Assembly: GCA_031291255.1 (NCBI GenBank)
Contig: JARLJN010000052.1
Span: forward strand, 1-64,000
Source: Gammaproteobacteria bacterium
Lineage (GTDB): Bacteria > Pseudomonadota > Gammaproteobacteria > DSM-16500
DNA: 64,000 bases
Direction: 5' to 3'
Part shown: in pieces, positions 14,991-24,992 of the stretch
How the letters are laid out: every line of letters starts with the position of its first letter
Position numbering within the stretch: the stretch's first letter is position 1
Notes under the pieces: generated by a model
The model's database searches: none
Seen by the model: the letters and a program-made list of their open reading frames with translations, nothing else
What the model was told of the DNA's origin: nothing
Made by a program: the position numbers and the translations under genes

Positions 14991-16227
14991 CTTCGTCTTT
15001 ATTATCATCATAGCTTAACCCCACCACCAACGCCCCAATAAAAAGTATCGGTATAATAACAAACGCATGCATGTAATCCTGAGCTGAATAAATCAGAACG
15101 CCATCACATATTTGTCCGTCCCATCCACGATTTAACATCCATCCAACTATGGGATCAAGCAACATAGGGCCTATCATAATCGCTGTATTATTAAATCCAA
15201 CTGCTAGACCTAAATTCTGATGAGTATTTTTATCCGCAATCAAAACAAAACTTAATGCTTGCCCTGCTGAGGAACATCCGAAAATGAACAACATACAAGA
15301 TAGGAAAATGTCATTATGCGTTTTTGTAAAAATCATTATTAAAAAAACTACAGCACCTAATGATGCAGACGCAGCTAAACATATTTTTCGTTTGCCAATT
15401 AAGCTCGACCACACTCCAATCAAAATACTACCTACTCCAGATCCAAGCCAAGCAATGGTCATAAGTTTACTCGCCTGATCTGTTGAAATGCTTAATAATT
15501 CTTTTAGAAATGGAATTCCCCACAAGCTTGCAAAGGTATAAAAGGGTGCCCACAATAACATTGCATATATTGCAGTTATCCAATTTGATTTATTTGCAAT
15601 TACATTTTTAATGTGATGAGTACCGTCGATTTTATTATTTTGCGTACCGCTTCTTATATTCTTACTCAAAAAAATAATTGTAAATACGATGAGAATGATT
15701 GGGATAACACTCAAAATATTAATCGATGCGCGCCAACCATATACATTTGTCACAAAAGTCAAAAAATATTGTCCGCCCATTGCACCTATGTTTCCGGCAA
15801 ACTGACCTACGCCAATCAATACAGGAAGATATTTGATATCAAAATATTGTTTACATAAAAGCAAAAAAACAACTGCAGCACAGCTTGCGCCTAAGCCCAT
15901 TACAATACGAGCAAAAATAGCTTGCTCAAGAGAAGTTGAATACGCAAAAAAAGTTAAGCCTAAAATACAAATAACAGATGAAATGGATAAAACCATTTTA
16001 CTGCCCAACTTATCACAAATCATTCCCGCTGGGATTTGCATTAAGTTATATGAATAAAAATAGGATGAAGCAATCACACCAACACCGACTGAGGAAATAG
16101 CGAAATTCTTCATCAACTGATTTGTTAATATACTGGGAAATGATTGCATCAAAGGATCAAAAGAATAAAAAACTAATCCTATTGAATAACAGATAATGGA
16201 TACCATTATGACTTTTATTGTTTTCAT
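14980..16227 (-). CDS. Major facilitator superfamily transporter
   Basis: The protein has 415 residues with about twelve membrane segments. The loop between segments 2 and 3 carries the MFS motif A (GMICDKLGSKMV), and segment 4-5 has RIVMGLGASCAAVVFL. It resembles the Pht-type and sugar-phosphate/anion-like MFS carriers that Legionella and Coxiella use to take up nutrients, but no substrate can be assigned from sequence alone. The gene is transcribed alone, convergent with the acetyltransferase gene. Ribosome binding site is weak (GGG about 9 bases upstream). Confidence 0.88.
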   Translation of the reverse strand: MKTIKVIMVSIICYSIGLVFYSFDPLMQSFPSILTNQLMKNFAISSVGVGVIASSYFYSYNLMQIPAGMICDKLGSKMVLSISSVICILGLTFFAYSTSLEQAIFARIVMGLGASCAAVVFLLLCKQYFDIKYLPVLIGVGQFAGNIGAMGGQYFLTFVTNVYGWRASINILSVIPIILIVFTIIFLSKNIRSGTQNNKIDGTHHIKNVIANKSNWITAIYAMLLWAPFYTFASLWGIPFLKELLSISTDQASKLMTIAWLGSGVGSILIGVWSSLIGKRKICLAASASLGAVVFLIMIFTKTHNDIFLSCMLFIFGCSSAGQALSFVLIADKNTHQNLGLAVGFNNTAIMIGPMLLDPIVGWMLNRGWDGQICDGVLIYSAQDYMHAFVIIPILFIGALVVGLSYDDNKDEVKV

Positions 16228-16348
16228 ATATTGCCCAGCAAAATTCTAAGAAAAAATCTGGGCGAATTATGGCTATAATATCAGGAAATGTCTACAGTAC
16301 AATCACTTTGGTTGAGATTTAAGCAACAGCGCGAACCTGACTCGAACA

Positions 16349-17572
16349 TTACGGGATCAATCCCGGCATCCAGCGATCAACCAACGTAGCAGGAAAAGCT
16401 AATTTTAAAGGGGCTCTAGGCGAATCAGATATAAGAATTCCTTTTTCAGTTAAAGTAGAAATCAATCTGCGTGCATGGCGGTCCGTCACATTCAATATAC
16501 TTGATATTTCTCCTCTGGATATTTCACCGCGATATAAAATAGCTTCAAGAATCTGTACTGCTTGCTGAGGTAATTTTCCTAATTGAATTTCTTCAGCAGC
16601 CCACGTTAATATTCTTATACGTAACAGATCAGGCTGCATTAACTTTTCCATAAAATTAATTTGATCAATGCATGTTTCTAAAAAAAATCGTGTAAAATTT
16701 GCAAGCGCTTCCTCACTTAAATTCCCACGACCATCTAAATCATTTCGTCGTGGTAAATCACAATTTGCAAGATGCTGTTTATATTCACTGACATTACGAG
16801 CGAACCCACGTGCAATAGACCATATTCCACCTGTATCAAGCACATTCAGCGTGGCCGCATGAGACATTAAACGAGCGACTCGTCCATTACCATCAAGAAA
16901 TGGATGAATCCATAATAAGCGATGGTGCGCAGCTGCTAACGCTAATAACGTTTCTGCTTTTCCTAACTTGCTGTATACGGATTCAAAACGAGAAAGAAAT
17001 CGAGGCAAAGCGCCTGGACTCACTGCAATGTGATTGCCAACAACCACATTGCATAAACGAAATTCTCCTGGAATAACTTTCATCTTTTCTTTGCTATCGA
17101 TCTCATCTATCCACAATAAATCATCTGGCAATAAACTACAGAAACGCTGATGAATCTCGCAGATTGCATCACGAGAGAAAAATTTATTATTGATACCACC
17201 ATTATCAATCCATTGTTGAACGATGATATGCGCTTTGGCTTCTAACTGTAAATTACGTTTTTTTATATTTGAACTATAGTTGCCTTGCAATGCCTGCTCG
17301 ATCGCAATGGGATGCGTGTCATGGCCTTCAATTAAATTGCTATAGTAACAATTCATTGCCCGCACCATAGTTGCCAATGAAGTTTGTATTGCGAGAGGTA
17401 AACTGCGCTTGAATCCTGCTGATTTAGCAACCAACTCAACTGAAAGATCCATTAATTCTTTCCGATAAATAGAGCCCTCAGAAATCAATAAAGGTTCCAT
17501 TGTTAATAAGCTTTCACCCTTATCAACCGCCGTGAGAATGTCCGATCTTTTGTCCGCTTTTTTATTTTTCAT
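16349..17572 (-). CDS. Fic domain protein (class II, self-inhibited adenylyltransferase type)
   Basis: Fic enzymes transfer AMP, or more rarely other groups, to hydroxyl side chains of target proteins. The 407-residue protein has the full catalytic motif HPFLDGNGR (His223 to Arg231). It also has an N-terminal inhibitory helix with SNLIEG (Ser78 to Gly83), the (S/T)xxxE(G/N) motif typical of class II, so it should be kept inactive until released. The C-terminal 80 residues form a winged helix-turn-helix (RGEISRGEISSILNVTDRHA), a common partner domain suggesting DNA binding or autoregulation. It stands alone. The -10 box sits so close to the ATG that the mRNA may be leaderless. Confidence 0.93.
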   Translation of the reverse strand: MKNKKADKRSDILTAVDKGESLLTMEPLLISEGSIYRKELMDLSVELVAKSAGFKRSLPLAIQTSLATMVRAMNCYYSNLIEGHDTHPIAIEQALQGNYSSNIKKRNLQLEAKAHIIVQQWIDNGGINNKFFSRDAICEIHQRFCSLLPDDLLWIDEIDSKEKMKVIPGEFRLCNVVVGNHIAVSPGALPRFLSRFESVYSKLGKAETLLALAAAHHRLLWIHPFLDGNGRVARLMSHAATLNVLDTGGIWSIARGFARNVSEYKQHLANCDLPRRNDLDGRGNLSEEALANFTRFFLETCIDQINFMEKLMQPDLLRIRILTWAAEEIQLGKLPQQAVQILEAILYRGEISRGEISSILNVTDRHARRLISTLTEKGILISDSPRAPLKLAFPATLVDRWMPGLIP

Positions 17573-17579
17573 CCTATTG

Positions 17580-17610
17580 ATTATAACATAGTTTATTTGC
17601 TATACGTCAA
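17580..17610 (-). promoter_or_regulatory. Fic gene promoter, probably giving a leaderless mRNA
   Basis: On the minus strand TTGACG (17605-17610) and a perfect TATAAT (17580-17585) are 19 bases apart. Only seven bases separate the -10 from the ATG at 17572, so transcription should start at or within two bases of the start codon. No usable ribosome binding site fits upstream. ATGTCCG repeats just upstream (about 17625-17645) could be operator half-sites. Confidence 0.55.
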
Positions 17611-17675
17611 GTTTTAGCAATAAAAATGTCCGGATTAATGTCCGTTGATAGCTCATCTGACATGCCTGGGATTCA

Positions 17676-18158
17676 CTACTTAGCCACGCGCTTTTTAAAT
17701 GCCGCTAAAAAATCATTCCAAGCTTTATCTTCAACCAGCCAATAACTTCCTTTGCGAGTTGAATTAATAACAGCGGGAGCAGGAGCACAGATAGTCAGTG
17801 ACTTTTCACAACTCACATAATTCACTTTACCTGGCTCTATGATAGCGCAAGTTAGCTCAAATTCTTTTTTATCAAGCAGCAACGCGGACCAATTGCCTGG
17901 TTGTAAATAGGAAGACCAACCCGCACTTGCTGATGCACGTTTATTAGGGTGATCTAGCCATATGCTCTTAGCTGATGTATTTTTAAAAAAATAAACTATA
18001 GCGCCATCCTGCTTATTTTCTGCAGCATTTAAGAGTACTGATTTATCTTGAGTCTTGACCTTAACGGGTGAGCAATCAAAAGGAGATGCCTGCGCGGAGA
18101 CAACACTCAAACAACAAATGAATGTTGTGATAAAAATTTTAATCGAAACATTTTTCAT
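17676..18158 (-). CDS. Periplasmic protein of unknown function downstream of thyA
   Basis: The precursor has 160 residues and a signal peptide (MKNVSIKIFITTFICCLSVV, cleavage after SAQA). The mature domain has four cysteines (FDCSP, LTCAI, VSCEK, TICAP), probably two disulfides, and a beta-rich pattern with a C-terminal helix. The ATG at 18158 is chosen because GGAG lies 8 bases upstream; a TTG at 18185 overlapping the thyA stop is open in frame but poor. It is the last gene of the rppH-ptsP-tauE-lgt-thyA group. No family is recognised with confidence. Confidence 0.75.
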   Translation of the reverse strand: MKNVSIKIFITTFICCLSVVSAQASPFDCSPVKVKTQDKSVLLNAAENKQDGAIVYFFKNTSAKSIWLDHPNKRASASAGWSSYLQPGNWSALLLDKKEFELTCAIIEPGKVNYVSCEKSLTICAPAPAVINSTRKGSYWLVEDKAWNDFLAAFKKRVAK

Positions 18159-18181
18159 AGCGCTTACTCCATCGTACAAGT

Positions 18182-18976
18182 TCAAATTGCAACTGCCGCT
18201 TTAATATGAGGATGTGACTCATAATTCGCAATAACGATATCTTCAAATTTATAATCAAATAAAGAATCTGGCTTACGTGAAAAAGTCAGTTGCGGCAATT
18301 CAAATGGAGTGCGTGATAATTGTAAATCAACTTGCTCTAAGTGATTCAAATAAATATGACAATCACCACCTGTCCATACAAAATCGCCTACGTCTAAATT
18401 ACATTGCTGCGCTAACATATGAGTCAACAAAGAATAAGATGCGATATTAAATGGAACACCTAAAAATGAATCTGCTGAACGCTGATACAATTGACAAGAG
18501 AGTCGGCCATTCGCTACATAAAATTGAAATAACAAATGACAAGGTGGTAAAGCCATTTTTGGAATTTCACCTACGTTCCATGCACTCACAATTAAACGTC
18601 GCGAATCAGGATTTGTTTTTATTTGTTGTATTAACTCACTGATTTGATCTACAGGCTTGCCTTCAGCAGTTTGCCATGCGCGCCATTGCTTCCCGTATAC
18701 TGGCCCTAAATTTCCATTTTCATCGGCCCACTCATTCCAAATATTGACTTTATTTTCATTTAAATATTTTATATTAGTGTCACCTTGCAAAAACCAAAAC
18801 AGCTCATGAACAATACTGTTTAAATGCAATTTTTTTGTAGTGACTAACGGAAATCCTTTGCGTAAATTAAATCGCATTTGATAACCAAACACACTGCGTA
18901 TGCCTGTTCCAGTACGATCTTTTTTTTCTACGCCTTCGTCACGTATATGTTGTAAAAAATCTAAATATTGCTGCAT
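18182..18976 (-). CDS. thyA: Thymidylate synthase
   Basis: The enzyme converts dUMP to dTMP with methylene-tetrahydrofolate, producing dihydrofolate, which must then be reduced. It has 264 residues, typical for the short bacterial form. The active-site cysteine sits in [14 protein letters not shown], and the folate/dUMP-binding blocks [32 protein letters not shown] and [10 protein letters not shown] are intact. It overlaps the lgt stop by 16 bases, the usual lgt-thyA coupling in gammaproteobacteria. Confidence 0.97.
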   Translation of the reverse strand: MQQYLDFLQHIRDEGVEKKDRTGTGIRSVFGYQMRFNLRKGFPLVTTKKLHLNSIVHELFWFLQGDTNIKYLNENKVNIWNEWADENGNLGPVYGKQWRAWQTAEGKPVDQISELIQQIKTNPDSRRLIVSAWNVGEIPKMALPPCHLLFQFYVANGRLSCQLYQRSADSFLGVPFNIASYSLLTHMLAQQCNLDVGDFVWTGGDCHIYLNHLEQVDLQLSRTPFELPQLTFSRKPDSLFDYKFEDIVIANYESHPHIKAAVAI

Positions 18977-19758
18977 TTTTTAGGACTCCAATATGCCCAT
19001 GTCATCATAGCTACACCCAACACTATCATGGGTAATGATAATAATTGCCCTTCAGTAAACCAACCAAACGCCAGGTATCCGATTTGTAAATCAGGCTCGC
19101 GAAAAAATTCAATCACAAAACGAAATAAACCATAGCCCACCAAAAATAAACCTGAAACCGCCCAACGCGGACGAATCTTTCTAGAGTAAGTCCACAGTAT
19201 AATAAATAACAAAACACCTTCTAATAAAAATTCATATAACTGCGAAGGATGACGAGGCAATGATCCTGCATTAGGAAAAACCATAGCCCAAGGCACATCT
19301 GTTACGCGGCCCCATAATTCGCCATTAATAAAATTACCTATACGCCCTGCTGCTAAACCTAGAGGCACTGCTGGCGCAATAAAATCCGTCAAATCTACCA
19401 GAGATTTTCCTATTTTATGCGCGTACAACGAGAGTGCAATAATCACCCCCAGCAATCCACCATGAAAAGACATACCGCCTTTCCAGACTTGAACTATTAG
19501 CAAAGGATTAGCCCACAAATCTGGCCATGCATAAAACAGCATATAGCCTAAACGGCCGCCCACAATAATACCTAAAGCTGCATAAAACAACATATCTGAT
19601 AATTGTTCAGCGGTGAATCCGCGAGGAGAAACACGCAAGCGTAAGTTTAAAACACCCCAAGCCGCGAAAAAGCCCACCAAATACATAAGACCATACCAAT
19701 GCACAGCTAATGGGCCTAAATGAACAGCAACTGGATCAATCTGGGGATATGTCAGCAT
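18961..19758 (-). CDS. lgt: Prolipoprotein diacylglyceryl transferase
   Basis: This inner-membrane enzyme transfers diacylglycerol from phosphatidylglycerol to the lipobox cysteine of lipoproteins. It has 265 residues with about seven membrane segments. The Lgt signature [18 protein letters not shown] is complete, with the essential arginine and asparagine, and [11 protein letters not shown] near the N-terminus carries the conserved His and Tyr. It serves the lipoproteins encoded in this window. It follows the tauE/safE-like gene by 11 bases. Confidence 0.97.
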   Translation of the reverse strand: MLTYPQIDPVAVHLGPLAVHWYGLMYLVGFFAAWGVLNLRLRVSPRGFTAEQLSDMLFYAALGIIVGGRLGYMLFYAWPDLWANPLLIVQVWKGGMSFHGGLLGVIIALSLYAHKIGKSLVDLTDFIAPAVPLGLAAGRIGNFINGELWGRVTDVPWAMVFPNAGSLPRHPSQLYEFLLEGVLLFIILWTYSRKIRPRWAVSGLFLVGYGLFRFVIEFFREPDLQIGYLAFGWFTEGQLLSLPMIVLGVAMMTWAYWSPKKCSNI

Positions 19759-19769
19759 AACCTAAACCT

Positions 19770-20555
19770 TTAATGTGTAAATAACATGTCTAAAGCAACG
19801 AGCAGCAAGAATATCCCAAGTACGCGCCTTAATACAGCCGTGGGTAATCTATGCCCAAGCGCAGTCCCTATAGGTGCAAACAGCATACTCGCCACTGCTA
19901 CACCAAAAAATGCCGGCCAATAAATATAGCCCGTACTATAAGCTATACCAGAGTCTTGCATATTTAAAAAAACATAGCTCAGCGTTGCAACAAGTGCAGT
20001 GCCTACTCCGCAAGCCACTGAGGTACCTGCAGCTTGATGCATACTCAACTTACAACGCAGCATAAAAGGCACCATTAACAAACCACCCCCCGCTCCCAAA
20101 ATACTGGTGATAGCACCCAATCCAGTTGCAACACTTGCTATGACATAACGACCAGGAACATCACGCGTTTCTTCTTTATGCTTGGCTATTAACAAACGCC
20201 CTGACAAAAATATTAAAAATAAAGCGAAGAATATTCTTAAATAATAAGACGGTAATTGATGCGCTATTAAAGCCCCTAGCACGGCTCCCAAGAGCAACCC
20301 TGGCAATAGAACTTTAACAAAATCTGTACGCACATTGCCGCGAAGAGAATGCGCTCTTAATGCAGAAGTTAATGTGATTATAATGACAGCCAACGAAGTA
20401 CCTATGGCCATATGCATGACATAACTTGCGGGCATTAAATTAAAAGATAAAAACACAGCAGCTAAAGCAGGGACTACGATAATTCCACCGCCTATTCCTA
20501 ACATGCCAGCTAATGTTCCTGAAAGTGCGCCTATCAGAATATAAATTAAAAACAT
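19770..20555 (-). CDS. TauE/SafE family sulfite exporter-like permease
   Basis: The 261-residue membrane protein has about eight hydrophobic segments in two related halves. Each half contains the family's glycine-rich turn: GTLAGMLGIGGGIIVVPAL near the start and GAITSILGAGGGLLMVPFML in the middle. The family moves sulfite, sulfoacetate or other organosulfur anions; no specific substrate is known for this branch. It lies 3 bases downstream of ptsP and 11 bases before lgt, in a conserved gammaproteobacterial cluster. Confidence 0.9.
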   Translation of the reverse strand: MFLIYILIGALSGTLAGMLGIGGGIIVVPALAAVFLSFNLMPASYVMHMAIGTSLAVIIITLTSALRAHSLRGNVRTDFVKVLLPGLLLGAVLGALIAHQLPSYYLRIFFALFLIFLSGRLLIAKHKEETRDVPGRYVIASVATGLGAITSILGAGGGLLMVPFMLRCKLSMHQAAGTSVACGVGTALVATLSYVFLNMQDSGIAYSTGYIYWPAFFGVAVASMLFAPIGTALGHRLPTAVLRRVLGIFLLLVALDMLFTH

Positions 20556-20558
20556 AAC

Positions 20559-22826
20559 TTAACGACCCGCTCTAACTAACCCACCCAATCCAGCTCTTTC
20601 TAATGCCAGCTCTAAATGACAACGTATCATCACTGCACTTTCCATACTTAATACGTCTTGTAATAATTTTGAAGCTTTTTCAAAAGTAAATTGTCTAATC
20701 ACCCATTTAATACGGCTTAAAGACGATGCGCTCATACTGAAAGAATCAAAGCCCAACGCAATCAGTATGATTGCTGCAGCAGGATCACCTGCCATTTCAC
20801 CACAAATACTCACATGCTTACCTTCCTGATGACCGCCCTCAACTATCTGTATGAGCGCTCGTAACACTGCAGGATGCAGTGAATCAAATAAATTTGCGAC
20901 GCGAGAATTATTTCTATCTACCGCTAACAAATATTGTGTTAAATCATTTGTACCTACGGATAAAAAATCCACGCGTTTTGCTAAAGCACGTGCTTGATAA
21001 ACCGCGGAAGGCACTTCTATCATGACGCCAATTTGCGGCATTTCAATATCGTAATTTTCTTCACGCACATCTGCATACGCTTTCTTTAACAAACGAATCG
21101 CTTCATCTGCTTCACTCACATCCGTCACCATGGGCAACATGATACGTAAATTATTATACCCTTCACTGGCTCGCATCATGGCGCGCAATTGCAATAAAAA
21201 AATATCAGGATGATCTAGGCTGATGCGTATTCCACGCCATCCTAAAAAAGGATTGTCTTCTATGACGGGAAAATAAGGTAGTGCTTTATCGCCGCCTATA
21301 TCCAAGGTTCGCATAGTCACAGGACGCGGCGCAAAGGAAGCCATTAACTGCCTATAAATCACGCGTTGTTCTTCGCCTGAAGGAAAACGGTCGCGCATTA
21401 AAAAAGGAATTTCAGTACGATATAATCCAACGCCTTCAGCACCTGCAGCCAAAGACAAACCCACATCACCACCCAGCCCTGTATTCACCATCAACATAAT
21501 TCTATGACCGTCTTGGGTTTGTGCAGGCTTATCACGCAATACTTCTAGCGAAGCATCAAGCTGTATTTCTTCATGGACTAAATACTCAAATTCGTGCAGC
21601 AAAGCAGGTCTTGGTGAAACATACATTTGCCCATAATAACCGTCGACTATAATTTTTTTATCTTGCAAATTATTAAGAGGAATATCATTCATACCCATCA
21701 CTGTGGGCACACCCATAGCACGTGCAAGAATCGCAATATGAGAACTACTAGAACCGCGCGCAGAAACAACGCCAGCTAAATATCCTTCCGGGACTTCTGC
21801 TAAATCAGCAGCAGTTAACTCATCACCAATTAAAATTGTTTTTTCTGAATATTGCGGCAAGGATCTGTCATTACGTTGCAAATAAGCGAGCACACGATTA
21901 CCTAAATCCATAATATCGATTGCACGTTCACGCAGATATTCATTTTCTAAGTTAGCTAAACGATCAACATGCGCTTGTATCACTTCGCGCAAAGCACCTT
22001 GTGCCCAGTTACCCGCTTCAATTTTTTCTATGACTTCCGTACCCAAATTTGAACTGTCTAAAATGCGCTGATACACATCAAAAAGCTCACGCTCTTCACT
22101 GGGCAAAGTAGGATACATGCGCTCTTCTAGAACGCGAAAGTCTTCGCGCACAGATGCAAGCGCTTCTTCTAATAATTGTATTTCAGCTGGGATATCTTCT
22201 GCTTCACGATCAGGAATCACACTTAAATCGAGCAAGCGAAAAACAACCACGCCCATCCCTATCCCTATGCCCGGCGCACCTGGAATGCCTGAATAAGTCG
22301 CCTCGCACGCTCCTTCTTGTGAATCAAATAAATTAGCAATCACTCCTGTTGCTTCAGCATGTGCCACTATCGCTGCCAACTGAGCCGCTAGCGTAACAAG
22401 AAAGGCTTCTTCTGATTCATCATAACGGCGAGACTCTACTTGCTGCACTATCAATACGCCTAGCACTTGGCGATGATAAATAATAGGCGTGCCTAAAAAT
22501 GCTTTATATAGTTCTTCTTTTACTTCCGGGATATGTAAAAAACGTGGATGTTTTTCAGCGTCATCAATGTTAATAGGTTCTTCACGTTCACCCACTAAAC
22601 CAATCAAACCTTGACCCAAAGGAATACGGACTTTGCCAACAGCTTTTTGATCCAAACCTTGCGTCGCCATTAAAACATAATCACCGCGACGACGGTCTAA
22701 TAAAAAAATAGAACACCCCTGCGTATCCAACGTTTTTGCAATACGCTTCACCATGATTCTCAGAGCGTCTGGAAAATCATGTGCGCTTGCAACTTCTTGG
22801 ATGATACGTCTAAGAGTTTTTAACAT
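20559..22826 (-). CDS. ptsP: Phosphoenolpyruvate-protein phosphotransferase PtsP (enzyme I-Ntr)
   Basis: The protein is the first enzyme of the nitrogen phosphotransferase system, passing phosphate from PEP to NPr. It has 755 residues: an N-terminal GAF domain (about 17-160), an enzyme I N-terminal domain with the phosphorylated His in SSSSHIAILARAMGVPTVMG, and a TIM-barrel PEP-binding domain with GVGLYRTEIPFLMRDRFP and SICGEMAGDPAA. The GAF domain is the mark of PtsP as opposed to PtsI, and glutamine or 2-oxoglutarate sensing is known for the family. It follows rppH by 68 bases. Confidence 0.95.
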   Translation of the reverse strand: MLKTLRRIIQEVASAHDFPDALRIMVKRIAKTLDTQGCSIFLLDRRRGDYVLMATQGLDQKAVGKVRIPLGQGLIGLVGEREEPINIDDAEKHPRFLHIPEVKEELYKAFLGTPIIYHRQVLGVLIVQQVESRRYDESEEAFLVTLAAQLAAIVAHAEATGVIANLFDSQEGACEATYSGIPGAPGIGIGMGVVVFRLLDLSVIPDREAEDIPAEIQLLEEALASVREDFRVLEERMYPTLPSEERELFDVYQRILDSSNLGTEVIEKIEAGNWAQGALREVIQAHVDRLANLENEYLRERAIDIMDLGNRVLAYLQRNDRSLPQYSEKTILIGDELTAADLAEVPEGYLAGVVSARGSSSSHIAILARAMGVPTVMGMNDIPLNNLQDKKIIVDGYYGQMYVSPRPALLHEFEYLVHEEIQLDASLEVLRDKPAQTQDGHRIMLMVNTGLGGDVGLSLAAGAEGVGLYRTEIPFLMRDRFPSGEEQRVIYRQLMASFAPRPVTMRTLDIGGDKALPYFPVIEDNPFLGWRGIRISLDHPDIFLLQLRAMMRASEGYNNLRIMLPMVTDVSEADEAIRLLKKAYADVREENYDIEMPQIGVMIEVPSAVYQARALAKRVDFLSVGTNDLTQYLLAVDRNNSRVANLFDSLHPAVLRALIQIVEGGHQEGKHVSICGEMAGDPAAAIILIALGFDSFSMSASSLSRIKWVIRQFTFEKASKLLQDVLSMESAVMIRCHLELALERAGLGGLVRAGR

Positions 22827-22894
22827 GGAGTCCTCAAACGTGTTATGAAAAATAGGATTTGCTTACAATATTGCATGCCTGACACTAAACACTT

Positions 22895-23389
22895 TTATGC
22901 AGAGTCCCAAAAGCGTTTTGACAACACAACACGTGCAAACTCTTTCATGGCTAAGCTATAAACTCTACGCTTGAAAGCCACCACTTGGCTTAAAGGATAC
23001 CAATATGACACCCAAGCCCACGAATCAAATTCTGGCTTATCCGTTGCAGCCAAATTAAATTTGGCATCATCATTGATTAAACGCAGCAAAAACCACTTTT
23101 GCTTCTGCCCTACGCATAAAGGCTTAGAGTAATGACGTATCAAACGCGTAGGAAGCCTGTAACGCAGCCATCTGCGAGTACTGGTTAGCACTTTGACATC
23201 TTCCGCATGCAAACCCACTTCTTCATGCAGTTCGCGGTACATAGCTTGCTCAGGAGTTTCATTTTCCATCAACCCTCCTTGAGGAAACTGCCAGGCAGGT
23301 TTTCCGACTCGCTTCGCCAAAAAAAGTTGGCGATTGGAATTCACCAAAATAATACCTACACCATGCCTAAAACCTTCTTCATCAATCAC
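22895..23389 (-). CDS. rppH: RNA pyrophosphohydrolase RppH
   Basis: RppH removes pyrophosphate from the 5' triphosphate end of mRNA, opening it to RNase E decay. The 164-residue protein has the Nudix box starting [20 protein letters not shown] and ending VGL, with the metal-binding glutamates. The start is set at GTG 23389 (reading MIDEEGFR) because E. coli RppH starts MIDDDGYR and AGGTG lies at a suitable distance; another GTG at 23398 would add three residues. It heads the ptsP group, a conserved arrangement. Confidence 0.93.
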   Translation of the reverse strand: MIDEEGFRHGVGIILVNSNRQLFLAKRVGKPAWQFPQGGLMENETPEQAMYRELHEEVGLHAEDVKVLTSTRRWLRYRLPTRLIRHYSKPLCVGQKQKWFLLRLINDDAKFNLAATDKPEFDSWAWVSYWYPLSQVVAFKRRVYSLAMKEFARVVLSKRFWDSA

Positions 23390-23660
23390 TAAAAACACCT
23401 AAAAATCTAATTACTTAATAAAATGCATTGTTTCAAAAACCTAACTATTCAGCAAACACTTTAGTGTAACATTTAATAACGTAGATTCATTGCGTTATTG
23501 CGAAAACTCTATCCAGCCTGCGATCATAAAAAAACAATTCTTGCAAAAATGCCATAAATGACAGAATATTCACATGAGATTTCACTCACGCATCACACAA
23601 ACGTTAACGCTATACATAACAGCCAAAAAAATGACTGATGACACCACTCGAGGAATTAGA

Positions 23661-24158
23661 ATGACCACCTTAACCAACTTAATCACTGAAGCACACAAGG
23701 TTTATGCGGAGATGGAAAATGCACGATGGGGCAGTTTTTTTAGCGTAGGCAGCTTTAGCCTGCTTCGAAAAGTAAAAGCACCTTTACTTCAAGAGCTTGC
23801 TAAAAAAGACCCTCAAGAAATGCCACAATCCATTCTTGATCTTAATAACAGCGACCCAGTGTTAACATCGACTAAACTAAAAACAATTACAGCTATTTTA
23901 ACGCTTTGCTCTAAAATTGAAGAAAATCCTAAGTCAGTAAAATCACCTAAAGAAGAATTGTTCAAGCTGAATAATCTGTTTCTTGCTCAATTTGTAGATA
24001 TCTCTGGCAGAAAAGAATTTTCCCAGATGGCTGAATTATTTCTTAATGAAAGAGTAGGTCAAAAACGCGGCTGTACTCTATTTAATAGCAATAAAAACAG
24101 TGTCAATGAAATTTCCACACCAGAAAGACGAGTTACACGTTATGGGAAACATAAATGA
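23661..24158 (+). CDS. Unknown helical protein coupled to dapB
   Basis: The 165-residue product is mostly helical, polar and without signal peptide or membrane segments. No domain is recognised. Features visible are a WGSFFSVGSFSLLRKVKAPL segment near residue 20 and a basic tail (STPERRVTRYGKHK). The ATG at 23661 follows GAGG by about 8 bases and is preferred over upstream in-frame starts (23574 and 23631), which lack good sites. The stop overlaps the dapB start (ATGA), so translation of dapB is coupled to it. It could be an effector or a regulator; nothing decides this. Confidence 0.65.
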   Translation: MTTLTNLITEAHKVYAEMENARWGSFFSVGSFSLLRKVKAPLLQELAKKDPQEMPQSILDLNNSDPVLTSTKLKTITAILTLCSKIEENPKSVKSPKEELFKLNNLFLAQFVDISGRKEFSQMAELFLNERVGQKRGCTLFNSNKNSVNEISTPERRVTRYGKHK

Positions 24159-24883
24159 CCATACGCGTTTTAATTAATGGTGCAGGCGGACGCATGGGTC
24201 TCGCAAGCGTTGCCGCGATCACCGCTGATAAAGAACTCACATTAGTAGGCCAACTAGGCCGACAAGATGATCTTGCAGCCGCCATTAAGAAAACCAACGC
24301 ACAGGTTGTTGTGGATTTTACTAACGCTGAAGCTGTTTTAAAAAATACTCAAACCATTATTGATGCTGGTGTACATCCCGTCATTGGCACTAGTGGTTTG
24401 CTCAGTGCCCAAATTGAAACATTTCAACAGCAGTGCGCGAAATTAAAATTAGGAGGCATTATTGCTCCTAATTTTTCTTTAGGTGCTGTACTCATGATGA
24501 AACATGCCCAAGCCATTGCAAAATATTTTCCGCATGTGGAAATCATTGAAATGCATCACGATGGCAAGTTAGACAGCCCATCAGGCACAGCCTTGCGCAC
24601 AGCAGAAATGTTAGCAGAAACTCGCGAATCACTGTCACCTAAAGCACTGCGCGAAACAATCCCAGGGTCACGGGGCGCAACCCATCATGGCATTCCTATT
24701 CATGCTTTACGCCTGCCGGGATTGGTCGCTCATGAACAAATTATTTTTGGCGGTATTGGTGAGACCTTAACAATACGACATGATTCCATAGATCGCATTT
24801 CATTTATGCCTGGTGTTTGTTTAGCTTGTAAAAAAGTGATGGGGCTGGATACGCTGATATATGGGTTAGAAAATATTTTGTAA
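24155..24883 (+). CDS. dapB: 4-hydroxy-tetrahydrodipicolinate reductase
   Basis: DapB catalyses the second committed step of the diaminopimelate/lysine pathway, reducing HTPA with NAD(P)H. It has 242 residues. The nucleotide-binding loop NGAGGRMGLASV is at the N-terminus, the catalytic motif EMHHDGKLDSPSGTALRTAE contains the active-site His pair and Lys, and GTSGL and GIPIHALRLPG are typical. Its ATG overlaps the stop of the preceding unknown gene. A perfect inverted repeat follows and probably ends transcription. Confidence 0.96.
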   Translation: MTIRVLINGAGGRMGLASVAAITADKELTLVGQLGRQDDLAAAIKKTNAQVVVDFTNAEAVLKNTQTIIDAGVHPVIGTSGLLSAQIETFQQQCAKLKLGGIIAPNFSLGAVLMMKHAQAIAKYFPHVEIIEMHHDGKLDSPSGTALRTAEMLAETRESLSPKALRETIPGSRGATHHGIPIHALRLPGLVAHEQIIFGGIGETLTIRHDSIDRISFMPGVCLACKKVMGLDTLIYGLENIL

Positions 24884-24892
24884 TTGTTCATG

Positions 24893-24984
24893 GTAGCCCG
24901 GATTGAGTGCAGCGAAAATCCGGGTTAGTTTTAGAATATCCTTGCCAGCAACCCCGGATTTTCGCTGCACTCAATCCGGGCTAC
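24893..24984. repeat. Perfect 32-bp inverted repeat, GTAGCCCGGAT family
   Basis: Arms 24893-24924 and 24953-24984 are exact reverse complements, beginning GTAGCCCGGATTGAGTGCAG, separated by 28 bases. It is the best-preserved full-length copy of the family in the window. Half or diverged copies are at 10.0, 36.8, 39.8 and 58.5 kb. It lies between the converging dapB and lipoprotein genes and probably terminates both transcripts. Confidence 0.9.
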
Positions 24985-24992
24985 CCAGTGAT

